The notes under the pieces were generated by a model. It saw nothing but the letters and a program-made list of their open reading frames with translations. It was not told where the DNA came from and did no database searches. Shown piece after piece: positions 23,241 to 34,137 of a stretch of DNA of 64,000 nucleotides. The stretch's first letter is position 1. The number at the start of each line of letters is the position of its first letter. Origin of the DNA: Myxocyprinus asiaticus. Taxonomy: Eukaryota; Chordata; Actinopteri; Cypriniformes; Catostomidae. The translations under genes and the position numbers were made by a program. The DNA is taken from assembly GCF_019703515.2 (NCBI RefSeq), contig NC_059368.1, positions 36,161,831-36,225,830 on the forward strand, given 5' to 3'.

Positions 23241-25532
23241 ATATATATTTTATTGCAATTTTATTTTTGGTAAAACAAAAGGCTGCACAACAGAGCTTCA
23301 CAGTATTAAAGAAAACATTAATGAAACAAATCTGATTACCTGTGGCACAAGGCTGCTATGACTGAATCACAACATGCTGATAAAACACTTGTGTTTGTGA
23401 TATTGCTTACAAATAATAATCTAAAAATAATAATAATAAAACAACCATTTAATATTATATAATTGTTATTATGAGTATTATTGCTTCTTTATGAATATTA
23501 CATTCTTATACAGTAGTTACATTTTTCTGTCTTTAGTTTCATGCATCCAGTTGAATAGAGCTTTCATTTTAGTAGGACTTTTATTTTGACAGACCTTCTG
23601 TTCTTTCTGTTTTTACAGGTTAGTTATATCAAGCTTCCCATTAATGCTGGGATACTCCAGTTGCGACTCGAGCTGAAATCTTCGAGCTGCACCGGAGGGG
23701 TTCATTTAAGTGTTAACAGCCGTTTATACTCTATACACACTGCATGAAAATGAAGAGGATTTTTATTTTATTTTCAAACTGTCATTGATTTCATCTCAAA
23801 ACTGTCACATCTCATATCATTTTGCTAATGACAGCATACTGTAATATGTGACCGAAATTAGCAACAAGTTGATATCATACCGTTTTAATTATTCTGGTAT
23901 TGCGATACTTCGTTAGTACCGGTAAACCACGCAACCCTAATATTGTGTAGAATAAAAAATTGTGAGTAAATCGTTCCTTTGAGTTCTTTTCAAGAAATAT
24001 TCCAAAAACGATTCACAAATGGGACTTAATAATTCATTAGCGAATTGGTCTGAATCAAAATAATTTGTGTTTGTAATCACAAACATCTGGAAAGGTGGTG
24101 CAGAAGTCATGGAAATTTATTGTTGCGAAGGGTGGGAACCTTGAATGTACTTATGGATTGACTGACATAATAAATTAGTCTTAAAGGAATAGTTCACCCA
24201 GAAATGAAAATTCTCTCATCATTTTCTCACCCTCATGCCATTCCAGATGTGTATGACTGACTTTCTACTGTTGAACACAAATGAAGATTTTTAGAAGAAT
24301 ATTTCAGCTCTGTAGACAATGCAAGTGAATAGGGACCAAAACTTTGAAGCTCCAAAAAGGGCATAAAGGCAGCATAAAAGTAATCCATAAGACTCCAGTG
24401 GTTAAATCCATGTCTTCAGAAGCGATTTGAAATTATATAAATTCTCCTCCCTGCCCAGCAGTGGCGAAATGCAGGAAGAATGTGATTCACCAAAAACAAA
24501 TAAGAAGAATGTGAAAGTGGAGATTTATAGTAAAAAAAAAAGGACTTGGATATTGATCTTTTCTTTTCTTACCCACACCTATTATATCGCTTCTAATAAC
24601 ATTGATTTAACCACTGGAGTCATATGGATTACTTTTATGCTGCCTTTATGTGCTTTTTGGACCTTCAAAGTTCTGGCCACCATACACTTGCATTGTAAGG
24701 ACCAACAGAGCTGAGATATTCTTCTAAAAATCTTAATTTGTGTTCAACAGAAGAAAGAAAGTCTTACACATCTGGGATGGCATGAGGGTGAGTAAATGAG
24801 ATAATTTTTGGGTGAACTTTCCCTTTAAGAAGCTAGTTTATTACCTCAGTCTCCCACCAGCTTTTTATGGTCACTAAATAAAAGTCGCTTTGAATTTGAC
24901 TGTTGCTAATAGAAAGGAAAAAAAGAGAAGACACACAAACGGAAGAAGGAAAAGGGACACAAAGTGCATGATGACAGCTCTGGGCCTGTTCAGATTTCAA
25001 AGGTGGCCACTCCACTGAAACCTCACACACATCTTTCAGACTTTATTTTTATTACATTTTTCTGTAATTACTGATTATGTAAAATTTCGTGTCAGTACAA
25101 TAAAAGTTATCTGTCGTCCCCAGTACCTTAAGGAAAGGAAGAAAAGCGGCAAGTACAGTATGATATCAGGGAAGAAGATTAAAATGAAAGTGAAAAAATC
25201 AAAGAAGGACAAGCAGGTATGTTCAGTGCACACAGTGATAGTTGACAGGGAGTGCATGAAATAAACTGAACAGGTCAAACATCACAACCTCCATCGATCA
25301 TAATCCAACCTCTAGACAACATACCTCCATCACATGTGTGTAAACCTGATGTCATTATATTAGTCTCTTTTCTGGAATTGAAATGGCTTAAAAGAATGTT
25401 CAGAATCAGTTTTAGTACTCAGAATAAAATTAAGATTTGTGCACAGATTTTTCATCCACATTTTGCTTTTTCTCATAACAGAGGGACAAAAACAGAGCCG
25501 AACTGCTGGAGTTCTTAAACTCCACCTTCTGA
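21571..25532 (+). CDS. Small serine/lysine-rich SR-like protein, unidentified
   Basis: Six exons join in one frame to 135 residues: 21571-21573 (the ATG alone), 21952-22021, 22134-22265, 22533-22591, 25124-25216 and 25482-25532. All junctions have GT/AG and compatible phases. The protein begins MSAKLDSMEGSESSAKD. It then has a basic RS-like stretch (about residues 18-36), a near-pure serine tract with one Trp (about 35-65, encoded by TCN/AGY runs at 22158-22260), lysine-rich segments (CKKRRKSSKKQKDKHGKK, then KKIKMKVKKSKKDKQ), and ends RAELLEFLNSTF. The composition suggests a nuclear, perhaps splicing-related or nucleolar protein with several possible bipartite nuclear signals. I recognise no family; the hydrophobic C-terminal ELLEFLNSTF is the best search handle. 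A 2.5 kb intron (22592-25123) holds an Angel-like element. An alternative start is the Met at residue 8. The gene is tail-to-tail with rd3. Confidence 0.75.
22985..23085 (+). mobile_element. Mariner-type terminal fragment
   Basis: The sequence TACAGTGCTGTGCAAAAGTT, followed by GTAGGCACATAAGATG, resembles the inverted-repeat end of fish mariner-like elements (the CAGTGCTGTGCAAAAGT type). No partner end was located, so it is called as a fragment. It lies in the fourth intron of the SR-like gene. Confidence 0.4.
23197..23250. repeat. TA/TAGA microsatellite
   Basis: A run of TA repeats changes into (ATAGAT)n and back to TA. Simple sequence in the long intron of the SR-like gene. Confidence 0.9.
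24181..24828. mobile_element. Angel-like foldback MITE, copy 3
   Basis: Full-length copy in the fourth intron of the SR-like gene, starting TTAAAGGAATAGTTCACCCA and ending GGGTGAACTTTCCCTTTAA. A translatable stretch at 24427-24714 (HTYYIASNNIDLTTGV in part) recurs in other copies only because it reads the conserved arm. Confidence 0.87.
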
Positions 25533-25870
25533 TTCAGTCCGAAGCAGGACTTTTTTTTCTTTTTGTTTTTTTTTTTCTCTCGCATTACAAGCCTGACCAC
25601 CACTCAGGGAAAGACAGTCTTCAACGACTCGTGTTGTCCTGATGCTATACAATGACTATTCCTTAACATAAATTGTTTTATGTAGATGGTTGATGTATTC
25701 CTTTTTTATTTCAGACAATATGTACAGTGTGTTTTGTATCTGATTAACTGTACACTATGAGAAATGTAGAAGCTTGGATGTAACATTGTTACATGTTACT
25801 GAAATTGTAAAAAAAAACAACAAAAAAAACAATTTATGAGTAATCATGGGTGTCATGTTTTTTTGTTTTC
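25533..25870 (+). other. Probable 3' UTR of the SR-like gene
   Basis: Non-coding, T- and A-rich sequence follows the stop codon. No canonical AATAAA at a convincing distance was found, so the polyadenylation site is unknown and the end shown is arbitrary. Confidence 0.25.
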
Positions 25871-28156
25871 CTGTATGTAAATGGAAAACCTCAAGTAAGT
25901 AATTACTTAATCAGTCCAAAATCAGAGGTGTAAGGAATTGTTATGAGAGATGCAGAATTTGAGGGACTGAATAAGATTTTGTTGTGATTAATACAAGGAG
26001 AGTTTGGACTCATTCAACCTTTCACCAGGAAAATGAAGTTGTACATTGTACCTCAAAGTGAAGCTTCATAATTTTTTCTCTCTCACTTAAAACAACAACA
26101 ACAACAATTTGAATCTGAAACAGCAATGTAGTTAAGTTGTTCGGATTGTAGAGACTAGCTCTCCATGATGTGCCATTTTAAATCATGTGTATCTGACCAT
26201 TACTTTGAAAATATATATAAATATATATAAAACAGAGTTGGAGTCTTGATCTTGTGGTTTTATAAACGTGGTCTTTGTCTGGGTCTCAACACTTAAAGGT
26301 GCACTCAGTAACTTTTGTGTTTGTGTCGTCTTGGACTTACACTGACACCTAGCGGCTTGGATGCAGCATCATTTAAAATCAATAGTTTTTCGTTTCAGAT
26401 GCCATTGTAGAAATGTAATAATCACAGTCAGCCATGATTACTTTAATCAATGAGTGAAAGTGTCAAATGACAGGACAGTTACTGAGATTAAGAGTAGTAA
26501 TTGGCTGGTCATGTGATTCTAACATGGCAGCCCCCATGTGCCGACCCTCTCCATGTAGACTAAAACAGCTTTTATAAGGTTACTCATATGACTGGAGTCT
26601 TCATTTTAATGTGAGTGCTCATGATTTCCTATTATAAAATTACAATTCATCTTTAGAAGTTACACTTTTATAATGAGGAAAAAAATACTGAATGTACCTT
26701 TAAATTTGTGGTCTGGATCTGGATCTCGTCTTATGGTCTTTAGTCAAGACCGCAGAGTGCACTAAGTGCAATAATTATTTCAACCACTAGTTGGCGTGGC
26801 ATCTTCACCATTACTGTAAATTTGCAAGTACTTCTGCCTGTGTGTCATGCATGCTTTGTCAAGCATATCACGTGAATGAAAGTGCAAGAACAATGGTCTA
26901 ACAACACAAAGCAATCATTAGTGATTTATGTTTATAAATGCCATTTAGGGGCTATGACTTTATTATATAATTGTTACGTTGCGGGAGTGGTCGCACACCG
27001 GACGAGAAGTGCCGCCTCGCGGCTAGGACACGTCGATGCGGTACATTTGGCAGACAGTACACACAAAAGTTACCAACGTTTTTCAATTCTTCAAGAATGT
27101 CTAACATTAGAGTAAATAATTTATGTCCTTTGCTAATGATTTGGGTCGAAATTAATGCAAAATATGCGAGTGGCGTGACATAAATGTGAGCAGTCTCCGG
27201 TTATGAGTTGATGGCGGGAGTACGGCTGCAAGATTATGACTAAAATATAATTGAAGATTATTTCCCTTGATATTGTAATTGCTATTAATAATATTGATTC
27301 ATATAATTATCGCATGCCATATTATTTATGTAGCTACACATCCCAAACAAACTGAGAACTGTGTTCCTGAATTAGTTCATTGCTGTTCTATGCATCAGTA
27401 AATCAAGATTTCACATTGTTCCATATTAGCAGTATGAAAAACAAGTTGTGATTAAATTATATACAGAAAGTGAGCAAAGAACACTCCCTTTATAATCACT
27501 GAAGCTGTAAATCACTTCAGTTCAGCATGAACTCACTGACTGAGCACTCTTGCCAAAACTCCTATTATAATCAATAAAGCTGTCTACACTGCACGATAAA
27601 CATCTTATTTACATAATTTCTACACCTTGTTGTTTATAATTAGATTATTTGCAAGAGTGCAGCAGCAGAACTCAGTCTATGAACACGCTCTGAGTGGATT
27701 TCTTCTGCGCCGGTGACTGACCATACATTTCCACTGGTGCGTTTTCAATTCATTCCTATGGAAGTCAAGCGACATACTCACGAGGTGCATTGTGGGATTG
27801 ACAGCAGTGCTGAGAAAACGTTGAGGGCGGTTGAGAGCATCAAGAAGTTGAGATTTCTCTGCTTTATTCAAATGAACAAAAAATGGAGGGCAGCAGCCAA
27901 TCACAATGAGCTGGAAGCAGTGACGTCTGTCATAAGCGCTTAAAATATGTCTTTAATGCTGGGGTTTCTGTTGGATTCAGTGCTATAATCACATCATGTA
28001 TATTTCTGACTTCAAACGGACTTCAAATGATGATTGCATGCATTCATTGTGGCAAAACTTTGGCTGGGTAAGCAAAAGTGTAATAAATCAACAATGTTTG
28101 TGCAGTGTGGGCATTCAAAAACTAAGCTGGTATCTTTCCGAGTGTAATCCCACATG
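25871..28156. other. Intergenic between the SR-like gene and the Tc1 foldback
   Basis: Besides the MITE at 26293, there is a GC-richer patch at 26980-27055 and a 230-base open stretch (27713-27943, QFIPMEVKRHTHEVHCG) of unknown origin. The latter is probably an old repeat, because it lacks splice sites and has no recognisable domain. Confidence 0.4.
26293..26703. mobile_element. Short MITE with TTAAAGGTGCACTCAGTA ends
   Basis: The left end reads TTAAAGGTGCACTCAGTAAC and the reverse complement of the right end reads TTAAAGGTACATTCAGTAT, giving inverted repeats of about 18 bases flanked by or including TTAA. It is about 410 bases with no coding capacity. A second copy lies at 37284-37707, which shows it is a repeat family. 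TTAA could be a piggyBac-type target, but the superfamily is not certain. Confidence 0.65.
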
Positions 28157-29115
28157 TACACTCGCCAATCACTTTATTAGGTACACCTGTACACCTACTT
28201 GTTCATGCGATTATCTAATCATCCAATCGTGTGGCAGCAGTGCAATGCATAAAATCATGCAGATGTGGGTCTGGAGCTGTAACTGCTGATCTCCTGGGAT
28301 TTTCATGCACAACAGTCTCTAGAGTTTACTCAGAATCATGCCAAAAACATCCAGTGAGCAGCAGTTCTGCAGACGGAAATGCTATGTTGATGAGAGAGGT
28401 CAACGGAGAATGGTCAGACTGGTTCGAGCCGACAGAAAGACTCAGATAACCTCTCTGTTCAATTATACCATCTGCATGTCGCAGCAGAAATCGAGATATG
28501 TCAGATCAGGTGATGTTTTTCCAATCGTCTCCCGTCCAGTTTTGGTGAGCCTGTGCCCACTGCAGCCTCAGGTTCCTGTTCTAAGCTGACAGTAGAGGTA
28601 CCCGGAGGGGTCTTCTGCTCCTGTAGCCCATCCGCCTCAATGTTCAACGTGTTGTATGCTCAGAAATGCTTTTCTGCATAGCACTGTTGTAACGTGTGGT
28701 TATTTGGGTTACTGTCATCTTCCTGTCAGCTTGGACGAGTCTGGCCATTTTCCTCTGACCTCTGTCATTAACAAGCCATTTTCACCCACAGAACTGCCAC
28801 TCACTGGATGTTTTTTGTTTTTGGCACCATTCTGAATAAACTCTTGATACTGTTGTGTGTGAAAATCCCAGGAGATCAGCAGTTACAGAAATACTCAAAC
28901 CAGCCCATCTGGCACCAACAATCATGCCACGGTCGAAATCACTGAGATCACATTTTTCCCCATTCTGATGGTTGTTGTGAATATTAACTGAAGCTCCTGA
29001 CCCGTAGCTGCTTGATTTTATGCATTACATTGCAGCCACACGATTGGCTGATTAGATAATCGCATGAATAATTAGATGTATAGGAGTACCTAAGAAAGTG
29101 GTTGGTGAGTGTATG
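28157..29115. mobile_element. Inverted pair of Tc1-like transposon halves (foldback)
   Basis: The left arm (+, about 28157-28445) and right arm (-, about 29115 back to 28450) share the same outer end: TACACTCGCCAATCACTTT on the left against TACACTCACCAACCACTTT read inward from the right. Both arms encode the N-terminal part of a Tc1 transposase. On the left, 28338 onward gives RRKCYVDERGQRRMVRLVRA. On the right the - strand continues through a degenerate RRPLRVPLLSA block to a remnant of the catalytic segment (SDISRFLLRHADG, about 28455-28510). The left arm lacks about 115 bases present in the right. Frames are broken by stops. It most likely arose from two copies, or one copy inverted on itself. 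It can form a long hairpin. Confidence 0.8.
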
Positions 29116-30220
29116 AGATGATATTGTTGATCGTATTCTCAAAACGATTATAGACAAAATGCACTGGCTTTGCATATTACAAACACGCCCCAAACCGGTA
29201 GCTGTCTAGCGTGTTGAGCAAGTTTTTCCGTGCCAGTGTAAGCATAAATGCCTCTAATTGGCCATTGAATTCATGCTCTCAACAGTCATGCCTGTGATTT
29301 TGAAAAGTAAACATTGTTATTTTGTTTGTTATATTGTACAATTATTTAATAGTGTATTTATATAACTTTTTTTTTATTTACAATTTTCTTTTCATTTTCT
29401 TGGGGAAAACTGGTAAATTGGGACCTGTCCCATAGACTTTCATTGTAAGTGTATTGCTGTAAGTGCATCGTTTTTGTATTTAAAAATGGAAGGATGAGCC
29501 GAAATAACATCACATATGCTGTTGATACCCCAAATAAAGGACCTCCTGTTTTGAAAACTGGGGCTAATTAAAACAAAAATGTACATAAATGGAAAATATA
29601 AAAAAGACAATTTTAAAATAAGGTTCATTTAAATAGCCTTTTCAATATTGCAAATGTCAGGGGAGACAATGAGGAATTACCGGAAGAAGAAAAAAACCAA
29701 GAGCAGCTTTTTATTTGTTTTATTGAATGAGCATTTCTCATGGATAATAAGTTAGCGTAGCTTTTCTTTTTTTTGTCTTTTTTTTTTTTTGGTTGTTGTA
29801 GAGTTTGTGTGCAAGTTTCCCCCATTTTATGCAATATATGCATTGGGCAGTACTATGTCAAAACCATCCCAATTGAATGGAACAGGCTAAATTTGAAGTG
29901 AACAGGCAGATATGTGGTTTCCAGTTTTAGAAAATGTGCTGCATGTTTGTCATTCACACAAAAATGACAAATAATACAGAATAAAATGTGTGACTTCTTT
30001 ATCTATAGTCCCTTTAGTATATGTATTGATCTGTGGGGCTTTGTTTACAAGACTTCGGTTTTATGTACCACTGAGCATTCAATATCTCTTGCCTTTGCAC
30101 TTACACATCAAAAGATAAACATTGAGAGTGAATTAGATGCTAGGAGTATCAGCTTTCGGATGGACCCGATCCATCGCAATCCCTTTAGGAGGTGGGATTC
30201 ACTGTCCCACACGCTGAAAC
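29116..30220. other. Intergenic between the Tc1 foldback and rd3
   Basis: AT-rich, with a poly-T stretch at 29766-29790. The part nearest 30221 is probably the rd3 3' UTR (- strand), but no hexamer at a convincing distance was identified. Confidence 0.4.
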
Positions 30221-33200
30221 TCAAGCTTTACCATTGATTCCCTTGTGTCGGAAATCTGGCATGCTCCAGACCCGCTGTGCTTTCTCTGTTGTCTGACGAA
30301 GGCCCTTCTCAACATCCCCACACACAGTCTTAACATCTACGCCGTCTTCCTCCGAGCCACAACTGTTGGATTTCAGTCCCAAGGTGCTGCCGAACGGGTT
30401 GATCCGCACACGAGACTTGAAGCTCAGAAGTGACAGGCTGATGGAGCGTTTGTTGTTCCACTGGTGGGTGAGACGCTGAGCCTCCTGCTCTTCCTGAACA
30501 CGCTCCAGTGTTTCCACAAGAGCAGAGCGGAAGAGTCCAGAAACCTCCTGCACCTCAGGTTCATTCTCCATCAGCACCTGCCGAAACCTGTGTATGGAGA
30601 GAGGAAGGTTTCATCTCATTTTTTTCTCCCCTCAAAGGAACCTTATACACTACCAGACAAAAGTCTGGACACACTTGACTGAATTTATGTTTCTTATGTT
30701 CTTAAAAACTTAAACTCTTAAAAGGTCTTTACAGGGTTTATTTGCAATAATGTAAGTGATTCCAGCCTGTCAAACTTGACAAATGACAAAAAAAAAAAAC
30801 TAAAAAACACCATAAAACCACAAAGTAATCCATACGACTCAGTCTTCTGTAGCCATACAATCACTTTGTGCAACAAACAGAACAAAAATGAAGTCGTTAT
30901 TCACTCTCAAATCAGATTTATAAAATAAAACACATAAACATGGCGGCTACGTCAATAACATCAAACAGTCTGTCTGAATGCTCTGTATATAGAGTACATG
31001 CTCTGTATATAGATTTGTGGTCTTCAAGGGGAACCAGGTTAAATTCTGGCCCCTCCACTTGATTTCCTGTCACTCTTCTACACTATCAATAAAACATGGC
31101 CCAAAATCCCAATGTCAGGAAAAGGTTATTTTATTTTTTTAAATCGTTGATCATGTTAGCCAGGGCCTCATTCTTCGAACATGTATTACTGAGTTATCTA
31201 TTTTTAATTGTAGATGATTTGACATGATCTTGGATTGTTCCATTCTTGGAACTCATTTTAGGGTTGTCGTCATAGTAACAGGTTTGTTTAATGTAAACAG
31301 GATTAGACTGTGGCTTTATAAGCCGAGGTGTTAGTGGAAGTCAGCCCAGCAACCACTTCAGTCTTACATGAGCATCCTGTTGAATGAGGGGTAATAATAA
31401 TGTATATAATAATAGCACAAAAAATGTAGAGAACTTAGTAAAAAGCACTGTCTACCGTGCTATTAAAAAAGTGCATCTGGCCTTTAGGCCTACAGTCATA
31501 GGACATGTATCATGATTTTGGTTGCTTTTCTCAGTTACATAAAGCTGGCTCTACACTAGCTTATTTTTCCAATGATTTTCAGGTGTTAGCTTCATTAACA
31601 TAATCACTGGCCAGGCAGAGGGAGACACAGTGCCCATTAGCACCTCTCAGCAGGAGGTGTTAATCATTTGAACATCTGGACTCCAGCTGAGTTAATGCCT
31701 TGAAACACTGAAAATACACATACGGCTTGCTTGAAATTATCACTGGCTGTGGGTGGGATGGGAAAATGCCACCAAGGCAGTGACCAATGAGTGAAATTCA
31801 TTTATAAAGTGTTTGTTTTTTTTCCCAGAGGACGGAAGCAATTTTTTTCTGCAGAAAAAGCATGGCGTCTGGAAAGCGCTCATGGGCGGTGCATTTGGAG
31901 GAGAAGTTTATTGCACTTTGGAGTCAGCAGAAATAAAAGTGGTCGGAGATCACTGACAAAATCAATGTACATGGTATTATGAGTAGCCAGGTTGTGATTA
32001 ATATTTACACTACTGCTGCAGTGATAAGGCACTGAACAAAGTCAAAGCCAGTCGTTAAGTGTGACACCTTCGCTCGATTTTTAATCGTAAATGTGACAGG
32101 CTCACTGTCTAGGAGGGCAAGTTAAGCGAAAACAGTCATTAAGTGTGACACCCCCCACCCAATTCGAGTTGTTCTGAGTCTGCTAGTGTAGAGCCAGCTT
32201 AACAACGCAGGCATTAAAGAGAGCTTTTAAGCCATCATGCAACCGCACCGTAGGTAGTTCATTTCCTACATTAACAACTCTGACAATGAAATAAGAAAGA
32301 CACATAAAATCTATTGAAATGCAGGAGTAAACACATAATCAAATTTAAATGAATGTAATAAACAGTATTTAATGTATCCTCAACTTGTTAGCATTTTCTT
32401 CTTTTTATGTCGATTTGGTGGCATTTCCCTGCTCTCATATGGTCCAAATTGTGTGTGATTGCATATATATAATAATAAATAAATAATATATATGACATTT
32501 CTATTTTTACTGGACTAATATATGACATCATCACGTTGCTATGTCTTGTCGCCAACCAATTGCTGCATTGCTGATCGTTTTATTGAGTAGTGATACATGT
32601 GCCCTTTGGGGGTGGTTGGTCCCCCTCTAGCTTTTCGCCGCAAAAATACAGTACATCATCATTTCGGCCAAAATATGTGTTGTCTCGGCTCATACGGGAC
32701 AGTTGGCAACCCTAGATCAGGGCTGGATTGGTAATATGGCATACTGGGCATTTTCCCGGTGGGCCGATGCACTTTGGGGTCGATCAGGGGCGGACTGGCC
32801 ATCGGGAGAACCGGGACTAAGCTGAAATGAGCCACTGCGTTATGCAGAACGGGCCACAAAACGCGATATGCCAAAGGGGGCAGCGATATGCAGAAAAGGA
32901 CAGCGGCAACCACCCGCCCAACTTTTGGGCCAGTTTCTATGTAAAATCCTATATATAGATATACTGTACGTCATATTTCAGATGTACATATTAAGCGACA
33001 TACAAGAAAGGGTACATACAAGAATACATGATCTTAACATTTTGTGCAGCACAGATTGTTTACAAACAAAGGATTTGCAAAAAGGCTGTTATAGAAAGAT
33101 GGTGAACGGCCAAGTTTATTTGGCTGGACAGTAAATTCACAACCTGTAAGCGTAACTTATTTGACATGCAAAGAATTTATTCAATCATAAGAGGAAGAGG

Positions 33201-34106
33201 AATAAAGCAGTCTTAAAGGTACAGCAGCAAAAACAGCCTGTTTAATTCTAAGGGTGTGGAAAATAGTCATGTTAAACTTTTTTTTTTTCTTCTTTGTACT
33301 ACTACAATTATTTTTGAAAAAACCCTTAAAGGAATATTCTGGGTTTGATACAAATTCATATTTTTTTCTTTCTTTTAAAAAGCAAAAATCGAGGTTACAT
33401 TGAAGCACTTACAATAGAAGTGAGTGGGGCCAAATTATTGGAGGGTTTAAAGGCAGAAATGTGAAGCTTATAATTTACAAAAAAGCACTTATGTTAAATC
33501 TTCTGCTTAAACGTGTGTATTATTTGAGCTGTAAAGTTGTAATGTAAAGTTACAACTTGGCCCCATTCACTTTCATTGTAAGTGCCTCACTCTAACCCAG
33601 ATATTCTTTTTTTTTTTTTTTTTTTTTTTTGATTGAAAGAAAAGGAGGGACAAGCGAAATAAATTTTTGTGGCAATAAAAAATAAAATGCTAAATAATTA
33701 TGAAATAAGCCTTTTAAGAAAAATATCATCAACAGAACTAAAATAATTTCAGAAAATACTGTTGGCCAACTGTTCAGCACCTCCATTATTATTCAGTTTA
33801 TATAAAAACAGCAGACTCTCTTTCCCAGTTTAATTGTCTCCTGTGTTCCCTGAGAGAGCAGAACATGAGCACTTACTCCTCAGAATAAAAGCAACCCCTC
33901 AGGACCTGCAGGTTCTTACTCCAAAAACTAAATTGTTCCTAAGGAGTCTTAAGATTTTTCCAGTTATATCGATGAATTGGTGTTTTCCTAATCTTCCTCC
34001 TTTCTTACATCAATGCAAATCTCTAACTCTTCCATGTCATGATGGAAGGGAGTAGATTACAATTTTTGTTTTAGCTCAGTTTTAGGTCCTTATAATGTGC
34101 TTACAG

Positions 34107-34137
<31 letters not shown>

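Noticed and set aside
23618..23700. Possible extra exon of the SR-like gene after TTTTTACAG
   Set aside because: Reading on from this acceptor in the required phase reaches no good donor, and skipping it keeps the frame between exons 4 and 5.
27713..27943. 76-codon frame as a possible retrogene
   Set aside because: No family recognised, no poly-A tail or target duplication seen, and the frame on the other strand is equally open.
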